From JABGQS01 sp963674545 (GTDB taxonomy: Bacteria > Bacillota > Clostridia > Christensenellales > SZUA-584), in contig CAXXFB010000001.1 of assembly GCA_963674545.2 (NCBI GenBank), positions 806,001 through 870,000 of the forward strand: a stretch of DNA of 64,000 nt, in the 5' to 3' direction. Of the stretch, positions 17,697-26,465 are shown one piece after another. A program made the translations under genes and the position numbers. Position 1 is the first letter of the stretch, and the number at the start of each line of letters is the position of its first letter. The notes under the pieces are model-generated. The model was not told the DNA's origin. It was given only the letters and a program-made list of their open reading frames with translations, and made no database searches.

Positions 17697-18752
17697 ATGG
17701 CAAAGATTTATGGAAAACAGTATACCAAACAAGAACTTACGGGCTATGTAGGCGATATCTCCCAGATCGCAGATGCAAAGTACTGCGAGCTTAAGACCGG
17801 CAGAGGCAAAGGCGTCAGCATGATAGACATACGTACAGGCGGCGGCCTTAGCATGACCGTCCTGCCCGACAGAGGGATGGATCTTGCATGGGCGGAATAC
17901 AAAGGATTTGCATTCGGACATGTATCAAAAACAGGCATAGTCTCCCCCTTCTCCTTCGATGAAGACGGAATGAATTTCTTCCGCAGCTTCACAGCCGGAC
18001 TGCTTACCACCTGCGGGCTGTTAAACGTGGGCGGCGCATGTGAAGACGAAGGCAAAAAGCTCGGCATACACGGCAAGATAAACAACATCCCCGCAGACGA
18101 TATTGGAATATATAAAGAGTGGGAAGGAGACGAATACGTTGTCAAAGTTCGCGGCAAGGTAAGAGAGAGCGAATACTTCGCAGAGAACCTGACTCTGACC
18201 CGTGAAATTTCTTTCAAGCTGGGCGAGAAAAAAATAATGATAAACGATGTTATAGAAAACTGTGGTTTTGAAAAATCTCCGCTCATGCTGCTATACCACT
18301 TCAACTTCAGTCACCCGCTAGTATCTCCCGACACTAAAATGTACACAACTCCCGCAACCGTCAGGTCAAAAGATGACTATTCTGCAAAGTTCGCAGATGA
18401 GCGTTTGGTTTTTGAAGAGCCGAAAACAATTTTCCCGGAGCATGTATTCTTCTATGACATGCAGCCAAAAGGCGACGATGTATTCTCCTGCTTATATAAT
18501 GACGTTCTTGGGTTCGGAGTATATCTTAAGTACAAAAAAAGCCAGCTTAGCGACTTTACCCAGTGGAAACACATGAAGAAAGGCGACTACGTTGCAGCAA
18601 TGGAGCCGTGCAACTCTTCTCCAATTTCAAGAAAAACAGCCAGAGAGCAAGGCACTCTTAAGTTCATTGAAGCCGGGCAGCAGTGCCGCTTCGATATTGA
18701 GCTTGGCATAGTAGACGGGCAGGATGAGCTTGATGAGTTGATTAAAGGCTGA
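17697..18752 (+). CDS. DUF4432 family protein, aldose-1-epimerase-like
   Basis: The 351-residue protein belongs to the DUF4432 group of the galactose-mutarotase-like beta-sandwich fold. Supporting segments are VLPDRGMDLAWAEYKG, GLLTTCGLLNVGG, GIHGKINNIPA and LLYHFNFSHPL, which carry the conserved His and Glu positions expected of a mutarotase site. It may interconvert anomers of the sugar handled by the divergent isomerase and binding lipoprotein. The ATG follows GAAAGGAATACTACT. A strong terminator follows the gene, so it is monocistronic. Confidence 0.8.
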   Translation: MAKIYGKQYTKQELTGYVGDISQIADAKYCELKTGRGKGVSMIDIRTGGGLSMTVLPDRGMDLAWAEYKGFAFGHVSKTGIVSPFSFDEDGMNFFRSFTAGLLTTCGLLNVGGACEDEGKKLGIHGKINNIPADDIGIYKEWEGDEYVVKVRGKVRESEYFAENLTLTREISFKLGEKKIMINDVIENCGFEKSPLMLLYHFNFSHPLVSPDTKMYTTPATVRSKDDYSAKFADERLVFEEPKTIFPEHVFFYDMQPKGDDVFSCLYNDVLGFGVYLKYKKSQLSDFTQWKHMKKGDYVAAMEPCNSSPISRKTAREQGTLKFIEAGQQCRFDIELGIVDGQDELDELIKG

Positions 18753-18764
18753 TATTCGGATTAT

Positions 18765-18799
18765 AAAAAGCAGCAATGTTTATCTCTTTGCTGCTTTTT
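18765..18799 (+). terminator. intrinsic terminator after the DUF4432 gene
   Basis: AAAAAGCAGCAA pairs perfectly with TTGCTGCTTTTT around an 11-base loop. The A and T tracts make it potentially bidirectional. Confidence 0.92.
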
Positions 18800-18892
18800 A
18801 TTTATAATTTAATGCCGGCAACCGCTTATGTTACTAAAGCACGTATATAATATCATTTGTGTAAACAATTGATTAAAAAAGCCATTTATACT

Positions 18893-18921
18893 TTGATTAT
18901 AAAGCACGTGTGATGTATACT
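18893..18921 (+). promoter_or_regulatory. promoter for the large activase-like gene
   Basis: TTGATT (18893-18898), a 17-base spacer and TATACT (18916-18921) precede the gene. The -10 element lies inside the longest possible reading frame (GTG 18910), which is one reason to prefer the ATG at 18952. Confidence 0.7.
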
Positions 18922-18951
18922 GATTCTCTGATAACAAGGGAGACAAAACAG

Positions 18952-21900
18952 ATGGGCAAAGTATACAAAATGGGGCTGGATATAGGCTCTACCACAGTAA
19001 AATGCGCTGTCATCGGTGATGATAAGCTTATTTTCAATTACTACGAACGTCACATGAGCGACATTACAAATGCCGTTTCTGCTATGATAAACAAAGCTTA
19101 CAGTGAGCTTGGCGATATCGATTTGACAGTATGCGTAACAGGTTCCGGCGGGCTTTCTGTCGGCAAATGGCTTTCATTGCCGTTTGTTCAGGAAGTAATC
19201 GCAGCAAGCAACGCAGTAAAAAAATATATCCCCGAAACCGACGTGGCTATAGAGCTCGGCGGCGAAGACGCAAAGATAACGTATTTTTCCGGCAGCACGG
19301 AACAGCGCATGAATGGAACGTGCGCAGGCGGCACAGGCGCTTTTATAGACCAGATGGCCTCGCTTCTGCAAACGGATGCCAAGGGCCTCGATTCGCTTGC
19401 CGCAGACGCAACTAATGTATACGACATAGCTGCAAGATGCGGCGTGTTTGCTAAGAGTGACATCCAGCCGCTGATAAACGAAGGAGCAGCAAGGCAGGAC
19501 ATCGCTGCCTCCGTTTTTCAGGCAGTTGTAAATCAGACTATAAGCGGCCTTGCGTGCGGTCGTCCCATACGCGGCAATATAGCGTTCCTCGGCGGCCCGC
19601 TTCATTTTCTGCCGGTGCTGAAAAAGCACTTTGTCGAAACGCTGAATCTGCAGCCGGAAGCTATTATGGACGCCCCTTATGCTATGATGTTCGTAGCTGC
19701 AGGTGCGGCTATAATGTCAGGCGGCGAAACAGTCTCTTTAAAAGAGCTCCAGCGCAAATCGACCCAAGTCTATACATTCGAAGACAATATAGTCAAGCTC
19801 CCACCTCTGTTCGCATCTCAGCAGGACTATGACGACTTCACAAAACGCCACAACGAAGCGGAAGTAACAAAGCTTGATATCAGCAAGCATACCGGACCGT
19901 GTTATCTTGGAATAGATGCAGGCTCGACGACAACCAAAGCTGTTCTTATCTCTGATAATAACGATATAATCTACACACATTACGGCTCCAACAAAGGCAG
20001 GCCGCTCGATGTCATGCGCAAAATAATAGCGGACATATACAACAAACTGCCTAGCGGAGCGTATATTGCCAACGCCTCTTCAACAGGCTACGGAGAAAAT
20101 CTTGCACGGGCAGCTTTCAGGCTGGACACCAGTGAAGTGGAAACGGTTGCCCACTATACAGCAGCAAAACACTTCCGTCCCAATATAGATTTTATACTGG
20201 ACATCGGCGGACAGGATATGAAGTGTATGCGGATAAAAGACGGAGTCATAGATGAAGTCATATTAAACGAAGCCTGCTCTTCAGGCTGCGGTTCTTTCCT
20301 AGAAACGTTCGCTTCTTCATTGGACAGCTCAATCGAGAACTTTGCACAGCAGGCGCTTTTTGCAGACCAGCCTATGGACCTTGGCAGCCGCTGCACGGTT
20401 TTCATGAATTCCAAGGTGCGGCAAGCCCAGAAAGAGGGCTCGACGTTGGGCGGAATATCAGCTGGTCTTTCCTATTCGGTAGTCAAAAATGCTCTGTATA
20501 AAGTTATAAAACTCAAGAATTCTGACGACCTCGGTGAGAACATAGTGGTTCAGGGCGGCACGTTCTTAAATGACGCAGTGCTCCGTGCCATAGAGCTTTT
20601 GACAGACAGAGAGGTCACGCGGCCAAATATAGCAGGGCTCATGGGAGCTTTTGGTTCAGCCCTTATAGCTAAAACCCGTTGTGAGGCAGGCAGCCGCTCT
20701 TCCATTATTTCAAAAGAAGAGCTTGATGCCATGGTCATCACAGCTAAGCATACAAGATGCGGCGCTTGTGAAAACAACTGCCGCCTTTCTATAAACATGT
20801 TCGGCGACGGACGCAAGTTCATATCCGGAAACCGGTGCGAGCGCGGCCAGGGCATAGAGCACGCCAAGAACACGCTGCCCGATATGTATGAGTATACTTA
20901 CAACCGCACATTTGCATATGAATCACTCAAAGAAGATGAAGCGCCCCGTGGAACGATAGGCATCCCCCGTGTGCTCGGTATGTACGAGAACTATCCGTTC
21001 TGGCACACCTTCTTCACACAGCTTGGTTTCAGTGTAGTGTTGTCTCCCCGTTCATCTCGCAAGGTCTACAGCGCAGGCATAGAGAGCATCCCAAGTGAAT
21101 CTCTTTGCTATCCCGCTAAACTTGCCCACGGCGCAGTACGAAAACTTATCGACAGTGGAGTCAAGAAAATTTTCTTCCCCTGCATTCCGTACGAAAAGAA
21201 AGAGGAGAAAAGAGCAGCCAATAACTACAACTGCCCTATTGTCACCTCTTATGCTGAAAACATTAAAAACAACATGACTGAGATAAAAGAAAACCAGGTC
21301 GACCTGCTGATGCCTTTCCTCGCAATGGACAATCTGCACAGCCTTAAGAAACGCCTTGCCGAAGAGTTCCCGGATATTCCGGCGTCAGATATTCGCCGTG
21401 CAGCCAACGCCGCATGGCACGAGAAGTCTGCCTTCCAGCACGATATAAAAAAGCAGGGCGAGATAATACTAGACCAGGTCAAAAAGGGAGAGCTAAAAGC
21501 AATAGTTCTCAGCGGGCGCCCATATCACGTCGACCCGGAGATTAACCACGGCATAAGCTCTATAATCACTTCCCTTGGCTTTGCCGTGCTGACAGAGCAG
21601 AGCATAGCGCACCTCGGCGAATACAAGCCTCTTCGTGTTCTCGACCAGTGGATGTACCATACACGCATATACTCTTCGGCATACCTTGCCGGAGTTACGC
21701 CCGGGCTCGAGCTCGTTCAGCTCAACTCGTTCGGCTGCGGACTAGATGCCGTTGTCACCGACCAGACCAACGAGATACTTTCAGCCTACGGTAAAATATA
21801 TACGCTAATCAAGATAGACGAGATAAGCAACACAGGCGCTATAAAGATCCGCCTGCGCTCTCTTGCAGCAGCAATGCAGGAGCGTGATAAAAAAAGCAGC

Positions 21901-23178
21901 CTCACTGTCAAAGCAATAAAAGAAAAGGCGACCGGATATAAAAAGGTGCTGTTCCAAAAGCACATGAAGAAGGAATATACGATAATCTCTCCGCAGATGT
22001 CGCCTATTCATTTTGACTTTCTAAAACCTGCCTTCGAGGCTTCCGGGTTCCATCTGGAGATACTGCCCTCCGTCGACAGAGGCGCAGTTGACGAAGGCCT
22101 AAAATACGTTAATAATGATGCATGTTATCCGACTATACTCGTAACAGGGCAGCTGATAGAAGCCATCAAATCGGGCAAATACGACACCAGCAAACTCGCC
22201 TGCATAATCTCGCAGACGGGCGGCGGCTGCCGCGCATCCAACTATATCGGCCTCATCCGCAAAGCGCTGACAGACGCAGGCTACGGCTATATCCCTGTCA
22301 TATCTCTCAATGCCGCAGGGCTGGAGAAACACCCCGGTTTCAAAATGAACCTAAGCTTCATCCGCCGCGCAATGCGCGCAGTGATCTACGGAGACCTTTT
22401 AAACCGTCTAACATTGGGAGTGCGCCCGTATGAGCAGACAAAGGGTGACGTAGAAAAAGCATACCAGAAGTGGCGCAAAATAGTTGCAGAGAATGTTAAA
22501 AGCCTCAATCATCGTGTTTATAAACGCAATATACACGATATGATAGAAGAGTTTGACAACATACCGATCAACGATATAAAGAAACCGGTCATCGGCGTTG
22601 TAGGCGAAATACTTGTTAAATATCATCCGACTGCCAACAACGAGATTGTAAAGGTTCTCGAAGAAGAGGGCGCAGAAGTAAAAGTGCCGGATCTTACCGA
22701 CTTCCTGCTCTACTGCGCATACAACACCAACTTCAAGTCAGAGAAGCTAGGCAAACCAAGGCTGTTTGCGCACTTTGGCAACATCGCTGTAGCGTTTATA
22801 GAGCATTCACGCAGCCTTATGAAAAAAGCGCTCGAGAAGTCAAAACGCTTCTATCCGCCAAGCACGATAGACCACAAGGCAAAGTCCGCTTCAGAGTTCC
22901 TTTCAATAGGCAACCAGACGGGCGAAGGATGGTTCCTCACCGGCGAGATGGCAGAGCTTATAAAGGAAGGCGCCGACGGCATAGTCTGCGTTCAGCCGTT
23001 TGCATGCCTGCCCAACCACATAGTCGGCAAAGGCGTTATACAGCCACTTCGCGCCAAATATTCGCACGCCAACATAGTGGCGATAGACTACGACCCGGGC
23101 GCCAGCGAAGTCAACCAGCTCAACCGTATCAAGCTGATGCTCTCGCTTGCCAAAGACAGGATAAACCCGGCATCGTAA
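18952..23178 (+). CDS. 2-hydroxyacyl-CoA dehydratase activase-related protein, fused (about 1400 residues)
   Basis: A 1408-residue protein of the BadF/BadG/BcrA/BcrD ATPase family. Two tandem ASKHA ATPase domains open it (GLDIGSTTVKCAV near residue 7 and GIDAGSTTTKAV near 320), each with cluster-type cysteines (NGTCAGGTG, AARCGVF; EACSSGCGS, GSRCTVF). A four-Cys segment near 605-630 (RCGACENNC, RCERGQG), a DUF2229 region and an HgdB/C-like C-terminus follow. The family drives ATP-dependent electron transfer to dehydratases or reductases, but this fused type has no defined substrate. ATG 18952 is chosen because AAGGGAG lies 9 bases upstream. No separate dehydratase genes are adjacent. Confidence 0.85.
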   Translation: MGKVYKMGLDIGSTTVKCAVIGDDKLIFNYYERHMSDITNAVSAMINKAYSELGDIDLTVCVTGSGGLSVGKWLSLPFVQEVIAASNAVKKYIPETDVAIELGGEDAKITYFSGSTEQRMNGTCAGGTGAFIDQMASLLQTDAKGLDSLAADATNVYDIAARCGVFAKSDIQPLINEGAARQDIAASVFQAVVNQTISGLACGRPIRGNIAFLGGPLHFLPVLKKHFVETLNLQPEAIMDAPYAMMFVAAGAAIMSGGETVSLKELQRKSTQVYTFEDNIVKLPPLFASQQDYDDFTKRHNEAEVTKLDISKHTGPCYLGIDAGSTTTKAVLISDNNDIIYTHYGSNKGRPLDVMRKIIADIYNKLPSGAYIANASSTGYGENLARAAFRLDTSEVETVAHYTAAKHFRPNIDFILDIGGQDMKCMRIKDGVIDEVILNEACSSGCGSFLETFASSLDSSIENFAQQALFADQPMDLGSRCTVFMNSKVRQAQKEGSTLGGISAGLSYSVVKNALYKVIKLKNSDDLGENIVVQGGTFLNDAVLRAIELLTDREVTRPNIAGLMGAFGSALIAKTRCEAGSRSSIISKEELDAMVITAKHTRCGACENNCRLSINMFGDGRKFISGNRCERGQGIEHAKNTLPDMYEYTYNRTFAYESLKEDEAPRGTIGIPRVLGMYENYPFWHTFFTQLGFSVVLSPRSSRKVYSAGIESIPSESLCYPAKLAHGAVRKLIDSGVKKIFFPCIPYEKKEEKRAANNYNCPIVTSYAENIKNNMTEIKENQVDLLMPFLAMDNLHSLKKRLAEEFPDIPASDIRRAANAAWHEKSAFQHDIKKQGEIILDQVKKGELKAIVLSGRPYHVDPEINHGISSIITSLGFAVLTEQSIAHLGEYKPLRVLDQWMYHTRIYSSAYLAGVTPGLELVQLNSFGCGLDAVVTDQTNEILSAYGKIYTLIKIDEISNTGAIKIRLRSLAAAMQERDKKSSLTVKAIKEKATGYKKVLFQKHMKKEYTIISPQMSPIHFDFLKPAFEASGFHLEILPSVDRGAVDEGLKYVNNDACYPTILVTGQLIEAIKSGKYDTSKLACIISQTGGGCRASNYIGLIRKALTDAGYGYIPVISLNAAGLEKHPGFKMNLSFIRRAMRAVIYGDLLNRLTLGVRPYEQTKGDVEKAYQKWRKIVAENVKSLNHRVYKRNIHDMIEEFDNIPINDIKKPVIGVVGEILVKYHPTANNEIVKVLEEEGAEVKVPDLTDFLLYCAYNTNFKSEKLGKPRLFAHFGNIAVAFIEHSRSLMKKALEKSKRFYPPSTIDHKAKSASEFLSIGNQTGEGWFLTGEMAELIKEGADGIVCVQPFACLPNHIVGKGVIQPLRAKYSHANIVAIDYDPGASEVNQLNRIKLMLSLAKDRINPAS

Positions 23179-23215
23179 ATGAATTCAGGTAGCTGGCGCA
23201 CTTCAAGGAGACTTT

Positions 23216-23729
23216 ATGGAACATTGGGACATCTACAACGCTGACCGCATCCCCACCGGAAAAACCATCGAGCGTGATATGCCTCTGCAAAAGGGCGAAT
23301 ATCATCTCGTAGTGCACGTCTGTATCTTCAATTCAAATGGTGAGCTTCTTATCCAGAAACGTCAGCCGTGGAAATCACTCTGGCCCGGCATGTGGGATGT
23401 TACCGTTGGCGGCAGAGCTCTAGCCGGCGAAAGCAGCATACAAGCAGCTCAGAGGGAAACTCTCGAAGAATTAGGCTATGCAATAGACCTCTCGAATGAT
23501 CGGCCTTTCTTTACAATGAATTTCGAAGAAGGCTTCGACGATTTTTATCTGATAGAACGAAATATAGATGTTTCAGAGTTAGTCCCTCCAAAAAGAAGAA
23601 GTCGAAACTGTTATGTGGGCAGATAAAGAAAAGGTGCTGCAAATGATAAAAGAAGGTATCTTTATTGAGTACTACTTTGCAGCTCAGCTGTTCGAAATGA
23701 GAAAACAGAGAGGCTCAGTCAAGCTTTAA
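23216..23729 (+). pseudogene. NUDIX hydrolase gene with a +1 frameshift
   Basis: The first 120 or so residues are an intact NUDIX hydrolase: VVHVCIFNSNGELLIQKR, then the box G-x5-E-x7-RE-x2-EE-x-G from GRALAGE to EELG. At about 23583-23587 (gtccctcc) the frame changes. As read it ends at 23626 with PKRRSRNCYVGR, whereas dropping one C gives LVLQKEEVETVMWADKEK and continues to a TAA at 23727-23729, a normal NUDIX C-terminus. Either the gene is recently broken or the base is a sequencing error. AAGGAG stands 6 bases before the ATG. The 37-base gap to the activase gene allows co-transcription. Confidence 0.85.
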
Positions 23730-23777
23730 CATTACACAAAACCGTTTTTTTATAAACTCCATATAATACCGCTCGGA

Positions 23778-24644
23778 TCAGTTATTCATCTGCCTGAAGA
23801 TTTTTTTTGCAAGTTCTATATTTATAAAGTCGAGAGCATCTTTTGGCACGTCGTTTCTTTCTGAGTATGGTACGCCTGCACGTATTTCTATCAGTCCAAT
23901 ATCGCTGAGCCAATAAACGGAAGCGCTGTTTGGTTCATCCACCGAGCGTTCATTGCTCTTATAATAATACTCTGTTGTGTTATCGCTGACGAGTTCCAAT
24001 CCTTCAATATTTGAGACGTCATTGTATATTTTTGTGTCGAACGGAGCAACATAGATCGTTACATCAAAGGATATGGAGCCCTTTTTGAACTCTACATGCC
24101 AGAACTCACTGCTCTTCTCCATTCCGTCCGGCATACTCTCCGAATCATTCAATAATCCTATGCACTTTTCAATTGGCAGCAATAGGCTTTTATCGTTATC
24201 AACTTCTAATGCAAAACTATATTTTTTGTCTTCTCTGATACAATAGACCTCCCTGAAATGCTTTAAGCCCCCCTCCTTCAAGTCATAACTATCCCAGCAA
24301 ATTGTACTTTCTCTGATATAATAATTAATACCGTCTTTTTCATAAGTCTCAATATCCTCATAAGTAGTATTTGAGTATTCAATTGGTGTTACGCTAAATG
24401 AAACCTTTTTATCATTCGAATCCCAAACAACACGATATGATGCATTTTCCTTTACGTATTCATTTTGTTCAATGTCGACATCCCAAAGTCTTTCATAGTC
24501 TATAGCTTCAGTGCAAATATCACTACCTATATCAGGGATGATCATGGATTCATTTAACTTTTTAGGATTTTCGGGATTATTGCAGCCTGATAAAATTATC
24601 ACTGCAATAATCATACATAGCAGTACTTTTTTTCTAATAGCCAT
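23778..24644 (-). CDS. predicted lipoprotein of unknown function
   Basis: I do not recognise this 288-residue protein. The N-terminus is a lipoprotein signal (hydrophobic run, then LSGC with Cys21), so it should be anchored outside the membrane. The rest is acidic and Ser/Thr/Tyr-rich with no membrane segment; it contains two weakly similar strand-rich stretches (SYRVVWDSNDKKVSFSVTP and FWHVEFKKGSISFDVTIY), which may mean a duplicated beta domain. AAGGATC stands before the ATG. The gene is monocistronic and AT-richer than its neighbours. Confidence 0.7.
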   Translation of the reverse strand: MAIRKKVLLCMIIAVIILSGCNNPENPKKLNESMIIPDIGSDICTEAIDYERLWDVDIEQNEYVKENASYRVVWDSNDKKVSFSVTPIEYSNTTYEDIETYEKDGINYYIRESTICWDSYDLKEGGLKHFREVYCIREDKKYSFALEVDNDKSLLLPIEKCIGLLNDSESMPDGMEKSSEFWHVEFKKGSISFDVTIYVAPFDTKIYNDVSNIEGLELVSDNTTEYYYKSNERSVDEPNSASVYWLSDIGLIEIRAGVPYSERNDVPKDALDFINIELAKKIFRQMNN

Positions 24645-24672
24645 TTCAGATCCTTTTTAATTTATTTTCTAT

Positions 24673-24702
24673 ATAATACCAATAGCCAGTATGGTTTTGC
24701 AA
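24673..24702 (-). promoter_or_regulatory. promoter for the lipoprotein gene
   Basis: Minus strand TTGCAA (24697-24702), an 18-base spacer and TATTAT (24673-24678) fall between the terminator of the upstream epimerase gene and the lipoprotein ATG. Confidence 0.6.
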
Positions 24703-24704
24703 AC

Positions 24705-24733
24705 AAAAAAGACGACACGTTTACCGCATCGTC
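24705..24733 (-). terminator. terminator of the epimerase gene
   Basis: Minus-strand GACGATGCG and CGTGTCGTC form a 9-bp stem (two G-U pairs) with a GTAAA loop, followed by six T. Confidence 0.88.
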
Positions 24734-24747
24734 CATTTAACCTTTTC

Positions 24748-25734
24748 TCAGCTTTCAACTCTTGCAGCCCTGTGCCACCTTACCATGTCTTTTATTGTTT
24801 TGATAAGCGGCCTTGGCTTATACCCCAGCTTCTCCTGCGCTTTGCTGCATGATATCTGCGAGTTGCCCATCAGCACATCTACGGCATACTTTGAAAGCAC
24901 AGGCTTTTTCCTTGCCATCATATAATATACAGGCGCAAACACCGCAGCAGCCTTTACGAGCAGCGCAGGCACTCTCTTTCTCTTTATCGTGTTACCGGTG
25001 CTTTCTTCCACTGCTTTGATGATCTCTTCAAGGCTGGATACGCTGCCGGATATGATATACCCCTGCCCCTTTTCGCCAAACCTGAAAGCTCTGTATATGC
25101 CATCGACCGCATCACGCACATCAACGAAGTCATACTTGCCGTCGAAGTAATACTGCGTTTTTTTAGCGCTGATATATCCTTTGATAGCGCTGCCGGTGTA
25201 AGACGACTTAAAGTCATACGGGCCTATGATGCCGCTCGGAAAAACTATAACCGCATCAAGCCCTTTTTGTATGGCGTTCATCACCTCAATGGTCGCCATG
25301 GCTTTGCTCTTTGCATACGCGCCGTTAAGCCTGCTTATGTCCGGGTCAAGCGTCTCATCTATAGAGCCTTGTTTTGGCTCTCTTAAAGCGTGGACGCTGG
25401 ATACGTGCAGCAGCCTTTTCACCTTTTTCTCAAGGCATGCGTTAACAACGTTTTTTGTTCCCCCGACGTTAACGTCGAAAACTTTTTTCTTGCGCACCCC
25501 CGATATCTCGACCAGTCCGGCAAGGTGAAAAACGTAATCGCACCCTCTCACGGCAGCCGAAACAGCCAAAGAGTCACAAATGTCCCCCCGGACGATCTCC
25601 TTAGCATATTTTTCAATGTATGAAATATCTTCTTTGGGCTGCGCAAAAAGTCTAAGGTCTCTATGCCCTTTTTTATAGAGATGTTTTACGAGCACGTTGC
25701 CTATATGGCCGCCTGCTCCTGTTATTAATATCAT
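24748..25734 (-). CDS. NAD-dependent epimerase/dehydratase (extended SDR)
   Basis: The 328-residue protein is an extended short-chain dehydrogenase. It has the nucleotide-binding GAGGHIGNV at 6-14, an Asp-Ile-Cys acidic region after the third strand, VSSVHALREP holding the catalytic Ser, and Tyr-x3-Lys in GAYAKSK. Such enzymes act on nucleotide sugars, dihydroflavonol-like compounds or 3-hydroxysteroids; the sequence best fits the broad dihydroflavonol-reductase-like subgroup. No glycan genes are near, so the substrate is unknown. AGGAG precedes the ATG, and TTGACG and TATAAT upstream are 20 bases apart, a poor promoter spacing. Confidence 0.85.
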   Translation of the reverse strand: MILITGAGGHIGNVLVKHLYKKGHRDLRLFAQPKEDISYIEKYAKEIVRGDICDSLAVSAAVRGCDYVFHLAGLVEISGVRKKKVFDVNVGGTKNVVNACLEKKVKRLLHVSSVHALREPKQGSIDETLDPDISRLNGAYAKSKAMATIEVMNAIQKGLDAVIVFPSGIIGPYDFKSSYTGSAIKGYISAKKTQYYFDGKYDFVDVRDAVDGIYRAFRFGEKGQGYIISGSVSSLEEIIKAVEESTGNTIKRKRVPALLVKAAAVFAPVYYMMARKKPVLSKYAVDVLMGNSQISCSKAQEKLGYKPRPLIKTIKDMVRWHRAARVES

Positions 25735-25844
25735 TGACGAATCTCCTTCTAATTAATACTTAATAATTATAGCTGTTTAAAAAATGAAATCCGTCAATAT
25801 TATTATACCCCTTTTTGCGGCGTTTAGTGTTAATAATTTGTAAA

Positions 25845-25888
25845 TAAAAAAGCAACACTATCGTAAAATGGATAATGCTGCTTTTTTT
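25845..25888. terminator. probable bidirectional terminator
   Basis: AAAAAGCA and TGCTTTTT form the base of a long imperfect stem that continues with CACTATC and GATAATG (one mismatch). It lies just past the stop of the small membrane protein gene on minus and is flanked by A and T runs on both sides. Confidence 0.75.
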
Positions 25889-25892
25889 CTCT

Positions 25893-26222
25893 CTATTCGT
25901 GAAGCCTTTCCGGAACTACGGCAAGTACGACGCTTACTATATAAGCAGTTACAGATATCATCTGCCACGGGAACCCGAAAAACACAATAGCTATAAGCGC
26001 AGCCGCCATCAGGCCCGATCCTAAGAGATGTCGTTTTCTCAGCATTATCGCCCCAACAAGCCCAACCACATTAGCAGCTATGCATATATAAGCATATACG
26101 TCCCTGTGCAAATTACCGGATACTAGCGGCGAGACAGGAAATAAATCAAATAAAAGCAGCAGCCCAAGAACTATCCCGACTGCTCCCGCACAAATACCTA
26201 TCGTCATTTCAGTTTTTCTCAT
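25893..26222 (-). CDS. small hypothetical membrane protein
   Basis: A 109-residue protein with four predicted membrane helices (about 5-26, 41-60, 66-82 and 85-103), short loops and few charged residues; it has no recognisable family motif. A GGAAAGG site precedes the ATG by 8 bases, and a terminator follows directly, which together support a real monocistronic gene. Function is unknown. Confidence 0.6.
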   Translation of the reverse strand: MRKTEMTIGICAGAVGIVLGLLLLFDLFPVSPLVSGNLHRDVYAYICIAANVVGLVGAIMLRKRHLLGSGLMAAALIAIVFFGFPWQMISVTAYIVSVVLAVVPERLHE

Positions 26223-26465
26223 AATGGATACCTTTCCAAGAAACTTTTGTTTATCGGAAACAATTATACATTATCCGCATGGTGTAATCAACTTCATATA
26301 TCAGATACATTCCGCCATTCTCAACTCCGTCAGCTCCTTAAAGAGTGATGCAGGAAGCATAAACTTGCCTCTTCTTTCTGGCACTATCGTTTTCAGATGT
26401 TTTTGAGCATACTATTATTGCTATAATTCTCATCTCAGTAATATTGCGTGGAATAATTGAGTCTC
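26223..26465. other. intergenic region without a supported gene
   Basis: About 240 bases between two minus-strand genes. Short minus-strand frames here are broken by stops and match nothing I recognise, although runs such as YLIYEVDYTMRIMYN read like protein. It might be a decayed coding remnant. No tRNA or clear hairpin was seen. Confidence 0.4.
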
